A DNA stretch of 58,761 nucleotides, from assembly GCF_020707215.1 (NCBI RefSeq), contig NZ_JAJFET010000014.1, positions 1-58,761 on the forward strand, read 5' to 3'. This stretch comes from Sphingomonas sp. PL-96. GTDB lineage: Bacteria > Pseudomonadota > Alphaproteobacteria > Sphingomonadales > Sphingomonadaceae. The position numbers and the translations under genes are program-made. Below the pieces are notes generated by a model. The model was not told where the DNA came from, did not search any database, and was given only the letters and a program-made list of their open reading frames with translations. Positions 6,987-15,269 of the stretch are shown here, piece by piece (within the stretch, counting starts at the first letter, position 1; every line of letters starts with the position of its first letter).

Positions 6987-7994
6987 CTAAGCGGCGGGTA
7001 ACCAGCCTGCAAGCTCCGCTGCCAATATGCTGCGCAACATTTCATGTCCCGCAGGCTCTGCATTGAGGCACGGGAGATAGGCGAATTCGGTTCCGCCGGC
7101 CTCCATGAACGTCTCGCGACCGCGGATCGCCAGTTCCTCCAGCGTCTCGACGCAATCCGCGGAAAAGCCCGGCGCGACGATTGCGATACGGCGCTTGCCG
7201 GCACGCGCCAGCTCCGCCAGCGTCGTATCGGTCGCCGGCCCCAGCCATTTCGCGCGGCCGAAGCGGGATTGGAATGCGCCGACCAGCTCCATGCCCAGCG
7301 CCTCCGACAGCAGCCGGCCGGTCTTCTGGCAATGGCAGTGATAGGGGTCGCCCAGCTCCAGCGTCCGCTGCGGCATGCCGTGGAAACTCGCCATCACCAC
7401 GTCGGGCGTGAAGGGCAGCTTGGCGAGATCCTCGCGCACCGTCTGCGCAAGCGCTGCGATATAGGCGGGGTGATCGTAGTAGGGCGGCAGCGTGCGGATC
7501 GCCGGCTGCCAGCGCATCTGCGCCAGCGCCTCGAACGCCTTGTCGTTGGCGGTGGCAGTCGTTGCTGCGCAATATTGCGGATAGAGCGGCGCCAGCAAGA
7601 TGCGCTCGCAACCCGCCGCCTTCATCGCGCGCAGCCGCTCGCCGATCGACGGATTGCCATAGCGCATGCCCCAGTCGACCAGCACCTCCGGCCCGAACGC
7701 GCCCTTCAACCCTTCGGCCTGGGCGCGGGTGATCGCGGCGAGCGGCGAGCCCTGTTCCGACCACACCTGGCTATAGGCATGGGCCGACTTCTTGGGCCTG
7801 GTCGTCAGGATGATGCCGCGCAGGATCGGCTGCCACGCAATCGCCGGCAGCTCCACCACCCGGCGGTCGGACAGGAACTCGCCCAGATAGCGCTTCACCG
7901 CGCGCGGTTCGGGCGCGTCCGGGGTGCCCAGGTTGATGAGCAGCACGCCGATACGCGGCGCGGGAATGGCGGGATGGTCGATGGGCGGCATCAT
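6987..7994 (-). CDS. hemH: Ferrochelatase
   Basis: This 335-residue enzyme inserts Fe2+ into protoporphyrin IX, the last step of haem synthesis. The family pattern is complete. The N-terminus reads IGVLLINLGTPDAPEPRAVK, the catalytic His lies in ASFHGMPQRTLELGDPYHCHC, and GFSADCVETLEEL lies near the end. Cys residues in the last third (DCVETLEE and LPCLNA) could belong to the C-terminal [2Fe-2S] type seen in some alphaproteobacteria, but I cannot confirm a cluster. The start ATG overlaps the stop of the molybdenum hydroxylase gene by four bases (ATGA), so the two are translationally coupled. Confidence 0.95.
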   Translation of the reverse strand: MMPPIDHPAIPAPRIGVLLINLGTPDAPEPRAVKRYLGEFLSDRRVVELPAIAWQPILRGIILTTRPKKSAHAYSQVWSEQGSPLAAITRAQAEGLKGAFGPEVLVDWGMRYGNPSIGERLRAMKAAGCERILLAPLYPQYCAATTATANDKAFEALAQMRWQPAIRTLPPYYDHPAYIAALAQTVREDLAKLPFTPDVVMASFHGMPQRTLELGDPYHCHCQKTGRLLSEALGMELVGAFQSRFGRAKWLGPATDTTLAELARAGKRRIAIVAPGFSADCVETLEELAIRGRETFMEAGGTEFAYLPCLNAEPAGHEMLRSILAAELAGWLPAA

Positions 7995-10252
7995 GCGTCT
8001 TCCGGTAGCAGCGGAAGACGGCGGAGGCGAACCCCGGTTGCGGCCATCACCGCATTGGCGATGGCCGGGGCGACCGGCGGCACGGCGAGTTCACTCACCC
8101 CGCCCGGATCGGCATCGCTGCGGATCACCTCCACCGACACCTCTGGCGCGTCGGCAAGGCCAGGCAGGTTCATGTCCCCGAACCCGCGCACATCGGCGAG
8201 ATTGTCGGTAAAGCCGGTACTGGCTCCCAGCGCGGCGGCCAGACCGAACATCAGCCCGCCCTCGATCTGCTGCAGCACCAGGTCGGGGTTGATCTGCCGT
8301 CCGCAGTCCACCGCCGCGACAAGCCGATCGACCTTCACCTGCCCGCCAGCGCCCATCCGCGCCTCGGCCATCACTGCGATATGGGAGCCGCGCATCTGGT
8401 GGCAGGCGAGCCCCTGCCCACTCCCCGGAATGCCCCCCTGCCAGCCGCCAAGGGTCGCCACGGTCGAGAGGCAGCGCGCCAGCCGCGGATTGCCGCCCAG
8501 CATCGCCATGCGGAACGAATGCGCCTCCACGCCCGCGACATGGGCGAGTTCGTCCAGGAAGCACTCGTTGAAAAAGGCGGTGTAGCTGTGCGCGCCGGAT
8601 CGCCAATAGCCGGTCGGCACCCCGATGTCGGCCGGATGATGGTCCACTGCCAGCGCCGGGATCGCATAGGCCGGCACCGCCCCATCCACCGCCAGCGTGT
8701 CGCCGCCGCGCGGTCGCAGCATCGCAGCGCGCGCGGTGGTGTCGCCGGCCAGCAGCCGCTGCGAAAGCTCGTGACCGACCGCGGGGGCTGCGATCTTGCA
8801 CAGCCACCCGGCCACCCCGCCGCCCTTCCCCAGCCGCGCGGTCATGCGGGCGGCGGCCGGCGGGCGATAGCGATCGTGGAGGCAAGTCTCGCTGCGCGAC
8901 CAGGTGAGCTGCACCGGCTTTCCGAGCCGCCGGGCGAGCAGCGCCGCCTGTTCGGCCACGCGATGTTCCAGGTTCGCGCCAAAGCTGCCGCCGGCGATGG
9001 TGGCATGCAGCACCACGCGATCCTCGGCGATGCCGAGCGTCCGCGCCGCGGCGGCGCGGGCCAGTGCCGGCGCCTGCGTGGGCATCCACAGGGTCAGCCG
9101 CCCGTCGCGCCATGTCGCCGTTGCCGCGGTCGGCTCGATCGCGGCGTGCAGCGCGGCACCGACGCGATAGTCGGCGGTGACGACCTGCGCATCCTTGAAC
9201 GCGCCGGCGAGATCGCCGACGCTGGTCATGCGGCTGCCCTCGCCGTCGAGCGCGCTGTCCAGCGCCGCATCGATCGACGCGCTGTCGACCAGTGCGCCGC
9301 GCGTCTCGAACCGCGGTGCCAGCGCGTCGAGCGCGCGGTTGGCGGCCCACCAGGTTTCCCCGACCGCCGCGACCCAGTTCGGGTTCTCGATGACTGCCGA
9401 GACGCCGCGCACGCGATCGGCCGCGGCGCGGTCGACGCGCACCAGCCGGCTGTCGCCGATCGGCCCCTGGCGGATCGCGGCGAACACCATGCCGGGCAGT
9501 CGGATGTCTCCGGCGAAATTGGCGCTGCCGTCGACCTTTGCGGGCGCATCGAGCCGCGGCAGCGACTGGCCGGTCAGCCGCTTTTCCTCGCCGGTACGCA
9601 GCGGCAGGTCGCCGCCCGGCAGCGATTCCTCCGCAGCGTCGGCCGCCAGTGACCCGAACCGCTCGCGCTGTGATGCCATCACGACAAAGCCGTCGACCGT
9701 GTCGCAGCTGTGCCAGTCCGTGTCCCAGCGCCGCGCCGCCGCCTTGCACAACAGGATGCGGGCGGCGCCTCCCGCCTGGCGCAATTCCTCCTCGAATGCG
9801 CGCACCGAGGTCGAGCCGGCGGTCAGCATCAGCGTCTGCGCCTCGGCATGGCGGCCGCGCAGCGGCTCGGGCACGTCGCCCAGCGCATCCTCGAACAGGA
9901 TCCGTGCGGCCAGGCGGTTGGCATAGAGCGGGTTGATCGGCGCCGGCTCGACCGACACCGTCCGCCAGTCGGCGCCAAGCTCGTCCGCCACGATCTGCGG
10001 CAGCGCGGTGTACACGCCCTGCCCCATCTCCGCCTGTGGCACCGCGACGGTCACCTGCCCGTCCGCGCCGATCTTGAGCCAGGGGCCGAAGATCGTCTCC
10101 CCCTCCGCTGCGGTCAGGTTGACGGCATAGTCGCGCGGCCACAGCGCCCAGGCGACGACCAGCCCCACCCCCGCGGCGCCGCCCACCAGCAGCCTGCGTC
10201 GGGTCATCCCTGTTCCCGGGGCGGTGGTCTGGGGTGCGGGATGCTTGGCCAT
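7991..10252 (-). CDS. Tat-exported molybdenum hydroxylase large subunit (xanthine dehydrogenase / isoquinoline 1-oxidoreductase beta type)
   Basis: This protein of about 753 residues carries a twin-arginine signal ([14 protein letters not shown]). Two molybdopterin-binding halves of the IorB/CoxL-like family follow. Visible motifs include [21 protein letters not shown], a substrate/cofactor loop [30 protein letters not shown], and [19 protein letters not shown]. Near the end GVSE supplies the conserved glutamate that acts as base in this family. It is thus a periplasmic Mo hydroxylase of unknown substrate. The [2Fe-2S] partner subunit and a cytochrome are not encoded nearby, which is odd. The start is uncertain: ATG at 10252 (MAKHP) or ATG at 10207 (MTRRR, with AGGG just upstream). 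Confidence 0.85.
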   Translation of the reverse strand: MAKHPAPQTTAPGTGMTRRRLLVGGAAGVGLVVAWALWPRDYAVNLTAAEGETIFGPWLKIGADGQVTVAVPQAEMGQGVYTALPQIVADELGADWRTVSVEPAPINPLYANRLAARILFEDALGDVPEPLRGRHAEAQTLMLTAGSTSVRAFEEELRQAGGAARILLCKAAARRWDTDWHSCDTVDGFVVMASQRERFGSLAADAAEESLPGGDLPLRTGEEKRLTGQSLPRLDAPAKVDGSANFAGDIRLPGMVFAAIRQGPIGDSRLVRVDRAAADRVRGVSAVIENPNWVAAVGETWWAANRALDALAPRFETRGALVDSASIDAALDSALDGEGSRMTSVGDLAGAFKDAQVVTADYRVGAALHAAIEPTAATATWRDGRLTLWMPTQAPALARAAAARTLGIAEDRVVLHATIAGGSFGANLEHRVAEQAALLARRLGKPVQLTWSRSETCLHDRYRPPAAARMTARLGKGGGVAGWLCKIAAPAVGHELSQRLLAGDTTARAAMLRPRGGDTLAVDGAVPAYAIPALAVDHHPADIGVPTGYWRSGAHSYTAFFNECFLDELAHVAGVEAHSFRMAMLGGNPRLARCLSTVATLGGWQGGIPGSGQGLACHQMRGSHIAVMAEARMGAGGQVKVDRLVAAVDCGRQINPDLVLQQIEGGLMFGLAAALGASTGFTDNLADVRGFGDMNLPGLADAPEVSVEVIRSDADPGGVSELAVPPVAPAIANAVMAATGVRLRRLPLLPEDA

Positions 10253-10364
10253 GGCGGCAGCGTCTATCGCCGGGCAGGAGCCCACGCCAGCGCGGACGCT
10301 TCCGCGCTTGGGTTTTCCCAACGGGCGGCGTACCAGCAGCGCACAGACATCCGGAGCCCCAGAC

Positions 10365-11243
10365 TTGATCCTTTCGACGCTAGCCGCTGCCGGCGGCCAC
10401 ATCCGGTTCGACCAGCTCGGGCTAGACCCCGTGGCGCTCGACCTCGGCTTCTTTACGTTGAAATGGTATTCGCTCGCCTATCTCGCCGGCATCCTGGTCG
10501 GCTGGTGGTATCTGCTGAAGCTGCTCGCCCAGCCGGGTGCACCGATGGCGCGGCGCCATGCCGACGACATGGTCTTCTATGCGACGCTGGGCATCATCCT
10601 GGGCGGGCGCATCGGCTATGTGCTGTTCTATGGCGAGGACATGTGGTCCGATCCGTGGCGCATCCTGCGCCTGTGGGACGGCGGCATGTCGTTCCACGGC
10701 GGCGTGGTCGGCACCTCGATCGGCATCCTGCTGATGGCGCGCAAGCACAAGCTCAACTGGCTGCGCATCCACGATTACGTCGCCTGCTGCGCGCCGTTCG
10801 GCCTGTTCTTCGGCCGGCTGGCGAACTTCGTGAACGGCGAACTGTGGGGCAAGGCGAGCGACGTCCCCTGGGCGATCGTCTTCCCGCACACGGTGGCCGG
10901 CGGCCTCGACCCGGCGCGCCACCCCAGCCAGCTTTACGAGGCGGGGCTGGAAGGCATCGTCCTCGGCCTGCTGCTGTGGTTCCTGTTCTGGCGCACCAAC
11001 GCCCGCTACCAGCCCGGCAAGCTCGTCGGCTGGTTCCTGCTCGGCTACGGTCTCAGCCGCTTCTTCGTGGAATTCTTCCGCGAGGCCGACGAGCAGCTGA
11101 TGGACTTCGCCCGCCAGACCGGCCTGCACATGGGCCAGTGGCTGACGCTGCCGATGATCGTGGGCGGCATCTATCTGATCGTTACCGCCAACCGCCGCCG
11201 CCAGCGGATCGAGCCGATCGCGGGGACGGAGAGCGTCGCTTGA
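10365..11243 (+). CDS. lgt: Prolipoprotein diacylglyceryl transferase
   Basis: This 292-residue integral membrane enzyme transfers diacylglycerol from phosphatidylglycerol to the lipobox cysteine of prolipoproteins. The Lgt signature is present: [19 protein letters not shown] with the essential His, [13 protein letters not shown] with the Arg-Asn-Glu set, and HPSQLYEA. Several hydrophobic spans fit seven transmembrane helices. A TTG start at 10365 is chosen because GGAG (10353-10356) lies 8 bases upstream and gives a normal Lgt length; the only upstream ATGs would add atypical sequence. It is the first gene of an overlapping operon lgt-midA-GNAT-pgeF. Confidence 0.93.
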   Translation: MILSTLAAAGGHIRFDQLGLDPVALDLGFFTLKWYSLAYLAGILVGWWYLLKLLAQPGAPMARRHADDMVFYATLGIILGGRIGYVLFYGEDMWSDPWRILRLWDGGMSFHGGVVGTSIGILLMARKHKLNWLRIHDYVACCAPFGLFFGRLANFVNGELWGKASDVPWAIVFPHTVAGGLDPARHPSQLYEAGLEGIVLGLLLWFLFWRTNARYQPGKLVGWFLLGYGLSRFFVEFFREADEQLMDFARQTGLHMGQWLTLPMIVGGIYLIVTANRRRQRIEPIAGTESVA

Positions 11244-12286
11244 GCGAGGGGCCGCTTCCAGAACGGCTCGCCCGTGCGATCACGCTGGGCGGGCCGATCG
11301 CGCTGTCGCAGTTCATGGGTGCCGCCAACGCGCATTATTATGCAACGCGCGACCCGATCGGTGCCCAGGGCGACTTCACCACCGCTCCGGAAGTGAGCCA
11401 GATGTTCGGCGAGCTGGTCGGCCTGGCGCTTGCCGAGGCCTGGGATCGCGCCGGCCGCCCGCCTGCCCGCTATGTCGAGCTGGGGCCGGGCCGCGGCACG
11501 CTCGCCGCCGACGCACTGCGGGCCATGGCGCGGGTGGGCCTCAAGCCTTCGGTCCACTTCGTCGAGACCAGCCCCACCCTGCGCGCGGCCCAGAAGGAGC
11601 GCGTGCCGGACGCCGAATGGCACGTTGACCTGGTCGGCGTGCCGGACGACGGCGCGCTGCTGGTCGTCGCCAACGAGTTCTTCGACGCACTGCCGATCCG
11701 CCAGCTCATCAAGACGGCCGAGGGCTGGCGCGAGCGGCTGGTCGCCTGCCAGGACACGCTGTTCCTGCCCATCGCTGGCACCACCGGCTTCGATCCGATC
11801 GTGCCGGAGGGGCTACGCGGTGCGCCGGTGGGCTCGATCCTGGAGACCGCGCCCGCCGCCGTTGCGATCATGCGCCAGCTTGCGAAGCGGCTGGTTGCGC
11901 AGGGCGGCACCGCGTTCGTGATCGACTATGGCTATTCCGGCCCGGCGATCGGCGACTCGCTGCAGGCGGTGCGCGATCACGGCTTCGCCAACCCGTTCGA
12001 GACGCCGGGCGAAGTCGACCTCACCGCGCACGTCGATTTCGGTACGCTGGTGGAGGCGGCGCGGGTCCAGGATGCCAAGGCCTATGGCCCGCTCGAACAA
12101 GGCTTCTGGCTGACGTCGCTCGGCATCGACGCGCGGGTGGCGACGCTCGCGCTCGCCAGCCCCGAGCGGGCGCAGCAGATCGCCGAGGATCGCAACCGGC
12201 TGGTCGCCCCCGACAAGATGGGCGAGCTGTTCAAGGCGATTGCCGTCACCGCGCCCAACTGGCCAGCGCCGGCGGGGTTCGCATGA
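11240..12286 (+). CDS. SAM-dependent methyltransferase of the MidA/NDUFAF7 family
   Basis: This 348-residue class I methyltransferase belongs to the family (DUF185) whose mitochondrial member NDUFAF7 methylates an arginine of complex I. The bacterial substrate is less certain. Seen are [19 protein letters not shown] with SQMFGE near the N-terminus, the SAM-binding motif [10 protein letters not shown] at about residue 80, and [12 protein letters not shown]. The start is a TTG overlapping the lgt stop (TTGA at 11240-11243). The only alternative starts lie well inside the conserved N-terminus. The stop overlaps the next gene by four bases. Confidence 0.88.
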   Translation: MSEGPLPERLARAITLGGPIALSQFMGAANAHYYATRDPIGAQGDFTTAPEVSQMFGELVGLALAEAWDRAGRPPARYVELGPGRGTLAADALRAMARVGLKPSVHFVETSPTLRAAQKERVPDAEWHVDLVGVPDDGALLVVANEFFDALPIRQLIKTAEGWRERLVACQDTLFLPIAGTTGFDPIVPEGLRGAPVGSILETAPAAVAIMRQLAKRLVAQGGTAFVIDYGYSGPAIGDSLQAVRDHGFANPFETPGEVDLTAHVDFGTLVEAARVQDAKAYGPLEQGFWLTSLGIDARVATLALASPERAQQIAEDRNRLVAPDKMGELFKAIAVTAPNWPAPAGFA

Positions 12287-12792
12287 TCCTGCGCGATGCC
12301 GTGCCGGCAGACGGGGCGGCGCTGTCGGAGATGGCCAAGCGCTGCTTCGGCGACACCTTCGGCACGTTGTACCGCGCGTCCGACCTTGCCGCGTTCCTGG
12401 ACTCGACCTTCGGCGAGGCCGGCCTGCCCTCGCACCTCTCGGACCCCGCGTACAAGGTTCGGCTGGCCCAGGCGGAGGATGGCGCGATCGCCGGCTTCGC
12501 AAAGCTCGGCCCGGTCCTGTTTCCGGGCGAATGGGGCGCGCGCACGGTCGAGCTGCACCAGCTCTATGTGCTCGGCCCCTGGCAAGGCGAAGGCGTGGCC
12601 CCGGCGCTGATGGACTGGGCGCTGGCCACCGCACGGGCCGGCGGCGCCGACCGGCTGGTGCTCAGCGTCTATGTCGACAACCATCGCGCCCAGCGCTTCT
12701 ACGCGCGCTACGGCTTCATCGAGGTCGGCCGCTATGAATTCCTCGTCGGCGAGCAGATCGACGACGACCGCATCTGGAGCCTGGACCTGTGA
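12283..12792 (+). CDS. GNAT-family N-acetyltransferase
   Basis: This 169-residue acetyltransferase carries the acetyl-CoA binding signature LYVLGPWQGEGVAPALMDWAL (the Q/RxxGxG/A type pattern is QGEGVA). A C-terminal NHRAQRFYARYGFIEVGRYEF is typical of GNAT enzymes that acetylate amines on proteins or small molecules. The ATG overlaps the methyltransferase stop (ATGA), and the stop overlaps the pgeF GTG start (GTGA), so it is translated as part of the lgt operon. The substrate cannot be predicted. Confidence 0.87.
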   Translation: MILRDAVPADGAALSEMAKRCFGDTFGTLYRASDLAAFLDSTFGEAGLPSHLSDPAYKVRLAQAEDGAIAGFAKLGPVLFPGEWGARTVELHQLYVLGPWQGEGVAPALMDWALATARAGGADRLVLSVYVDNHRAQRFYARYGFIEVGRYEFLVGEQIDDDRIWSLDL

Positions 12793-13556
12793 GCGAAGCC
12801 CCCGAAGTGATCCGCGCCGCCGCACTGGCGGGCGTGCCGCATGGTTTCCTCGGCCGGCGCGGTGGCGTGTCGAGCGGTATTCATGCCGGTCTCAACGTCG
12901 GCTTGGGCTCCGGGGATGCTGCCGATGTGGTGGCGGAGAACCGCCGCCGCGCGACGGAGGCGGTGCTGCCGGGCGCGCAACTGGTGACGCTCTATCAGGT
13001 TCATTCGGCCGAGGCGGTGGCGGTGACGACCCCATTCGAGCAGGCGTTGCGCCCGCACGCCGACGCGCTGGTGACCGACCGGCCGGGCCTGGCACTCGGG
13101 ATCCTCACCGCCGATTGCGCTCCCGTGCTGCTGGCGGACGTGCAGGCGGGCGTGGTCGGCGCCGCCCATGCCGGGTGGAAGGGCGCGATCGGCGGCGTCA
13201 CCGACGCGACGCTCGCGGCCATGGAGCGGCTGGGCGCGCGGCGCGACCGCATCGCCGCGGCGGTCGGCCCCTGCATCGCCCGCGCCAGCTATGAGGTCGA
13301 TGCCGCATTCGTCGACCGCTTCGCCGCTGCCGATCCGGAGAACGAACGCTTCTTCACCGACACGCGCGAAGGCCACGCCCAGTTCGACCTGGAGGCCTAT
13401 GTCGTCCATCGGCTCGCAACGGCCGGCGTGCGGCGCATCGAGGCGCTGGGGCTCGACACCTATGCCGATCCCGATCGCTTCTTCAGCTACCGCCGGGCGA
13501 CGCACCGCGGTGAGCCGGATTATGGACGGCAAATCGCGATTATCGGGCTCACCTGA
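12789..13556 (+). CDS. pgeF: Peptidoglycan editing factor / YfiH-family Cu-oxidase domain protein
   Basis: This 255-residue protein of the multicopper-polyphenol-oxidase (DUF152, YfiH/PgeF) family is described in E. coli as preventing mis-incorporation of L-Ser in the peptidoglycan stem peptide; family members also show purine nucleoside activity. The motifs are complete: [40 protein letters not shown] and AVGPCIA, which provide the His and Cys metal ligands. The start is a GTG overlapping the GNAT stop. It is the last gene of the lgt operon, a sensible partner because both ends of the operon act on the cell envelope. Confidence 0.92.
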   Translation: MSEAPEVIRAAALAGVPHGFLGRRGGVSSGIHAGLNVGLGSGDAADVVAENRRRATEAVLPGAQLVTLYQVHSAEAVAVTTPFEQALRPHADALVTDRPGLALGILTADCAPVLLADVQAGVVGAAHAGWKGAIGGVTDATLAAMERLGARRDRIAAAVGPCIARASYEVDAAFVDRFAAADPENERFFTDTREGHAQFDLEAYVVHRLATAGVRRIEALGLDTYADPDRFFSYRRATHRGEPDYGRQIAIIGLT

Positions 13557-13627
13557 CCGCCATACGGTTCTGCGCCAGGCTCAGCCCCTGCTCAGCAGGA
13601 ACGGACTGGAGAGGGCCAGACAAGCCC

Positions 13628-13792
13628 TCACCCCCCGCCGATCCCCTCGATCACCTTGCCCGTACCCTCGCATTCCGGACATTCGGCACCATCGATCTGC
13701 CCGCTTCCGCTGCAGCGCGGGCAGAGGTTCTCGCCGGTGCCGGGGGTGCCGGGTGCGGCGTCGTCGCCGGGCGACAGGGGTTGTTCGGCCAT
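13628..13792 (-). CDS. Small DnaJ-type zinc-finger protein
   Basis: This is a 54-residue protein. It contains two CxxCxGxG-like repeats (CPRCSGSG and CPECEGTG) that resemble the cysteine-rich zinc module of DnaJ, preceded by a Pro/Gly-rich flexible N-terminus. AGGAG lies 7 bases upstream of the ATG, and the protein ends IEGIGGG. It probably binds one zinc ion through the four cysteines. The gene is convergent with pgeF and divergent from tgt. Similar short proteins occur in sphingomonads without a known role; a chaperone-adaptor function would be a guess. Confidence 0.8.
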   Translation of the reverse strand: MAEQPLSPGDDAAPGTPGTGENLCPRCSGSGQIDGAECPECEGTGKVIEGIGGG

Positions 13793-13893
13793 GGCTTGCT
13801 CCTCTTCCTCTTGCCTTCAAACGCACCGCGCCGCCTGACGCTCCCGCGCGATCGCGGCTCGACAGCAGCCGCGCGCAGCGGCATCAGGCGGCC

Positions 13894-15024
13894 ATGTCCC
13901 CCCGTTTCGACTTCACCATCCACGCGACCGACGGCCGCGCCCGCACCGGCGAGATCGCGATGCGCCGCGGTACCATCCGCACCCCCGCCTTCATGCCGGT
14001 CGGCACCGCCGCTACGGTGAAAGCCGTCAAGCCCGCCGACGTGCGCGCGGCCGGCGCCGACATCCTGCTCGGCAACACCTATCACCTGATGCTGCGGCCC
14101 GGCGCCGAGCGCGTCCACCGGCTGGGCGGGCTGCACGGCTTCATGGGCTGGGACCGGCCGATCCTGACCGACAGTGGCGGCTATCAGGTGATGAGCCTGT
14201 CGGACCTCACCAAGCGGTCCGAGGACGGTGTCGAGTTCAAGAGCCACCTCGACGGCTCGCGCCACCTGCTGAGCCCCGAACGTTCGATGGAGATCCAACG
14301 ACTGCTCGGCTCCGACATCGTCATGGCGTTCGATGAGCTGGTGCCGACCACCGCCACGCGCGACGTGCAGGCGCGCGCGATGGAGCGCTCGATGCGTTGG
14401 GCCAGGCGCAGCCGCGACGGCTTCGACTCGGGCGGTGCCCATGCCGAGGGTGCGGCACTGTTCGGCATCCAGCAGGGTGCGCTCGACGAGTCGCTGCGCC
14501 GCGAGTCGGCCGATGCGCTCAAGGACATCGGCTTCGACGGCTATGCGATCGGCGGCCTGGCGGTCGGCGAGGGCCAGGAGGCGATGTTCGGCGTGCTCGA
14601 TTATGCCCCCGGCCAGCTCGACGCGACCAAGCCCCGCTATCTGATGGGCGTCGGCAAGCCCGACGACATCGTCGGCGCCGTCGAGCGCGGCGTCGACATG
14701 TTCGACTGCGTACTGCCCACCCGCTCGGGCCGCACCGGCCAGGCATTCACCCGCACCGGCCCGATCAACATCCGCAACGCCCGCTTTGCCGAGGATACGG
14801 GGCCGCTCGACCCCGAATGCCCCTGCGCCAGCTGCACCGGCTGGAGCCGCGCCTATATCCACCACCTCGTGCGTGCCGGCGAAATCCTGGGCGCGATGCT
14901 GATGACCGAGCACAACCTGTGGTTCTACCAGCGGCTGATGGCCGATCTGCGCGCGGCAATCGCGTCGGGCAGCTTATCCATGTTCGCCAACGACTTCCGG
15001 ACGCGCTATTCCAGTCGCGGATGA
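13894..15024 (+). CDS. tgt: tRNA-guanine (queuine) transglycosylase
   Basis: This 376-residue enzyme exchanges guanine 34 for preQ1 in tRNAs with GUN anticodons. The TIM-barrel motifs are intact: the active-site Asp in [12 protein letters not shown], the second catalytic Asp in [11 protein letters not shown], the substrate loop GGLAVGEG, and the zinc ligands CPCASC plus a downstream His ([10 protein letters not shown]). The length matches bacterial Tgt. No queA or queuosine synthesis gene is adjacent. The ATG is preceded only by a weak AGGCGG. Confidence 0.97.
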   Translation: MSPRFDFTIHATDGRARTGEIAMRRGTIRTPAFMPVGTAATVKAVKPADVRAAGADILLGNTYHLMLRPGAERVHRLGGLHGFMGWDRPILTDSGGYQVMSLSDLTKRSEDGVEFKSHLDGSRHLLSPERSMEIQRLLGSDIVMAFDELVPTTATRDVQARAMERSMRWARRSRDGFDSGGAHAEGAALFGIQQGALDESLRRESADALKDIGFDGYAIGGLAVGEGQEAMFGVLDYAPGQLDATKPRYLMGVGKPDDIVGAVERGVDMFDCVLPTRSGRTGQAFTRTGPINIRNARFAEDTGPLDPECPCASCTGWSRAYIHHLVRAGEILGAMLMTEHNLWFYQRLMADLRAAIASGSLSMFANDFRTRYSSRG

Positions 15025-15043
15025 TCGCACCCGGAGAGGAAAA

Positions 15044-15244
15044 ATGACCGACACCCACCCGATCAACGAGGTCGAAGCCGCCTGCAAGGACGCCAAGCGC
15101 GTGCGCGAAGCTGCCGGCGACACGCGTGAGCACGACCGCCCCACCCGCTGGCCTGCCGTGCCGATCAGCATCGGCGTCGGCATCGGCTCCGCCGCGCTCA
15201 CCGCCGCGCTCCTCTACGCCAACCGTTCCCGCACCAAGCGCTGA
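15044..15244 (+). CDS. Small membrane protein, function unknown
   Basis: This 66-residue protein has an acidic/basic N-terminal half (VEAACKDAKRVREAAGDTRE) and one predicted transmembrane helix (PISIGVGIGSAALTAALLYA) followed by a positively charged tail (RSRTKR). A GAGAGGAAAA site lies just before the ATG, 19 bases after the tgt stop, so it may be cotranscribed with tgt and the M16 peptidase. No named family is recognised. Confidence 0.75.
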   Translation: MTDTHPINEVEAACKDAKRVREAAGDTREHDRPTRWPAVPISIGVGIGSAALTAALLYANRSRTKR

Positions 15245-15269
15245 TTCCAGCGCACACCAAGGCTGATCG

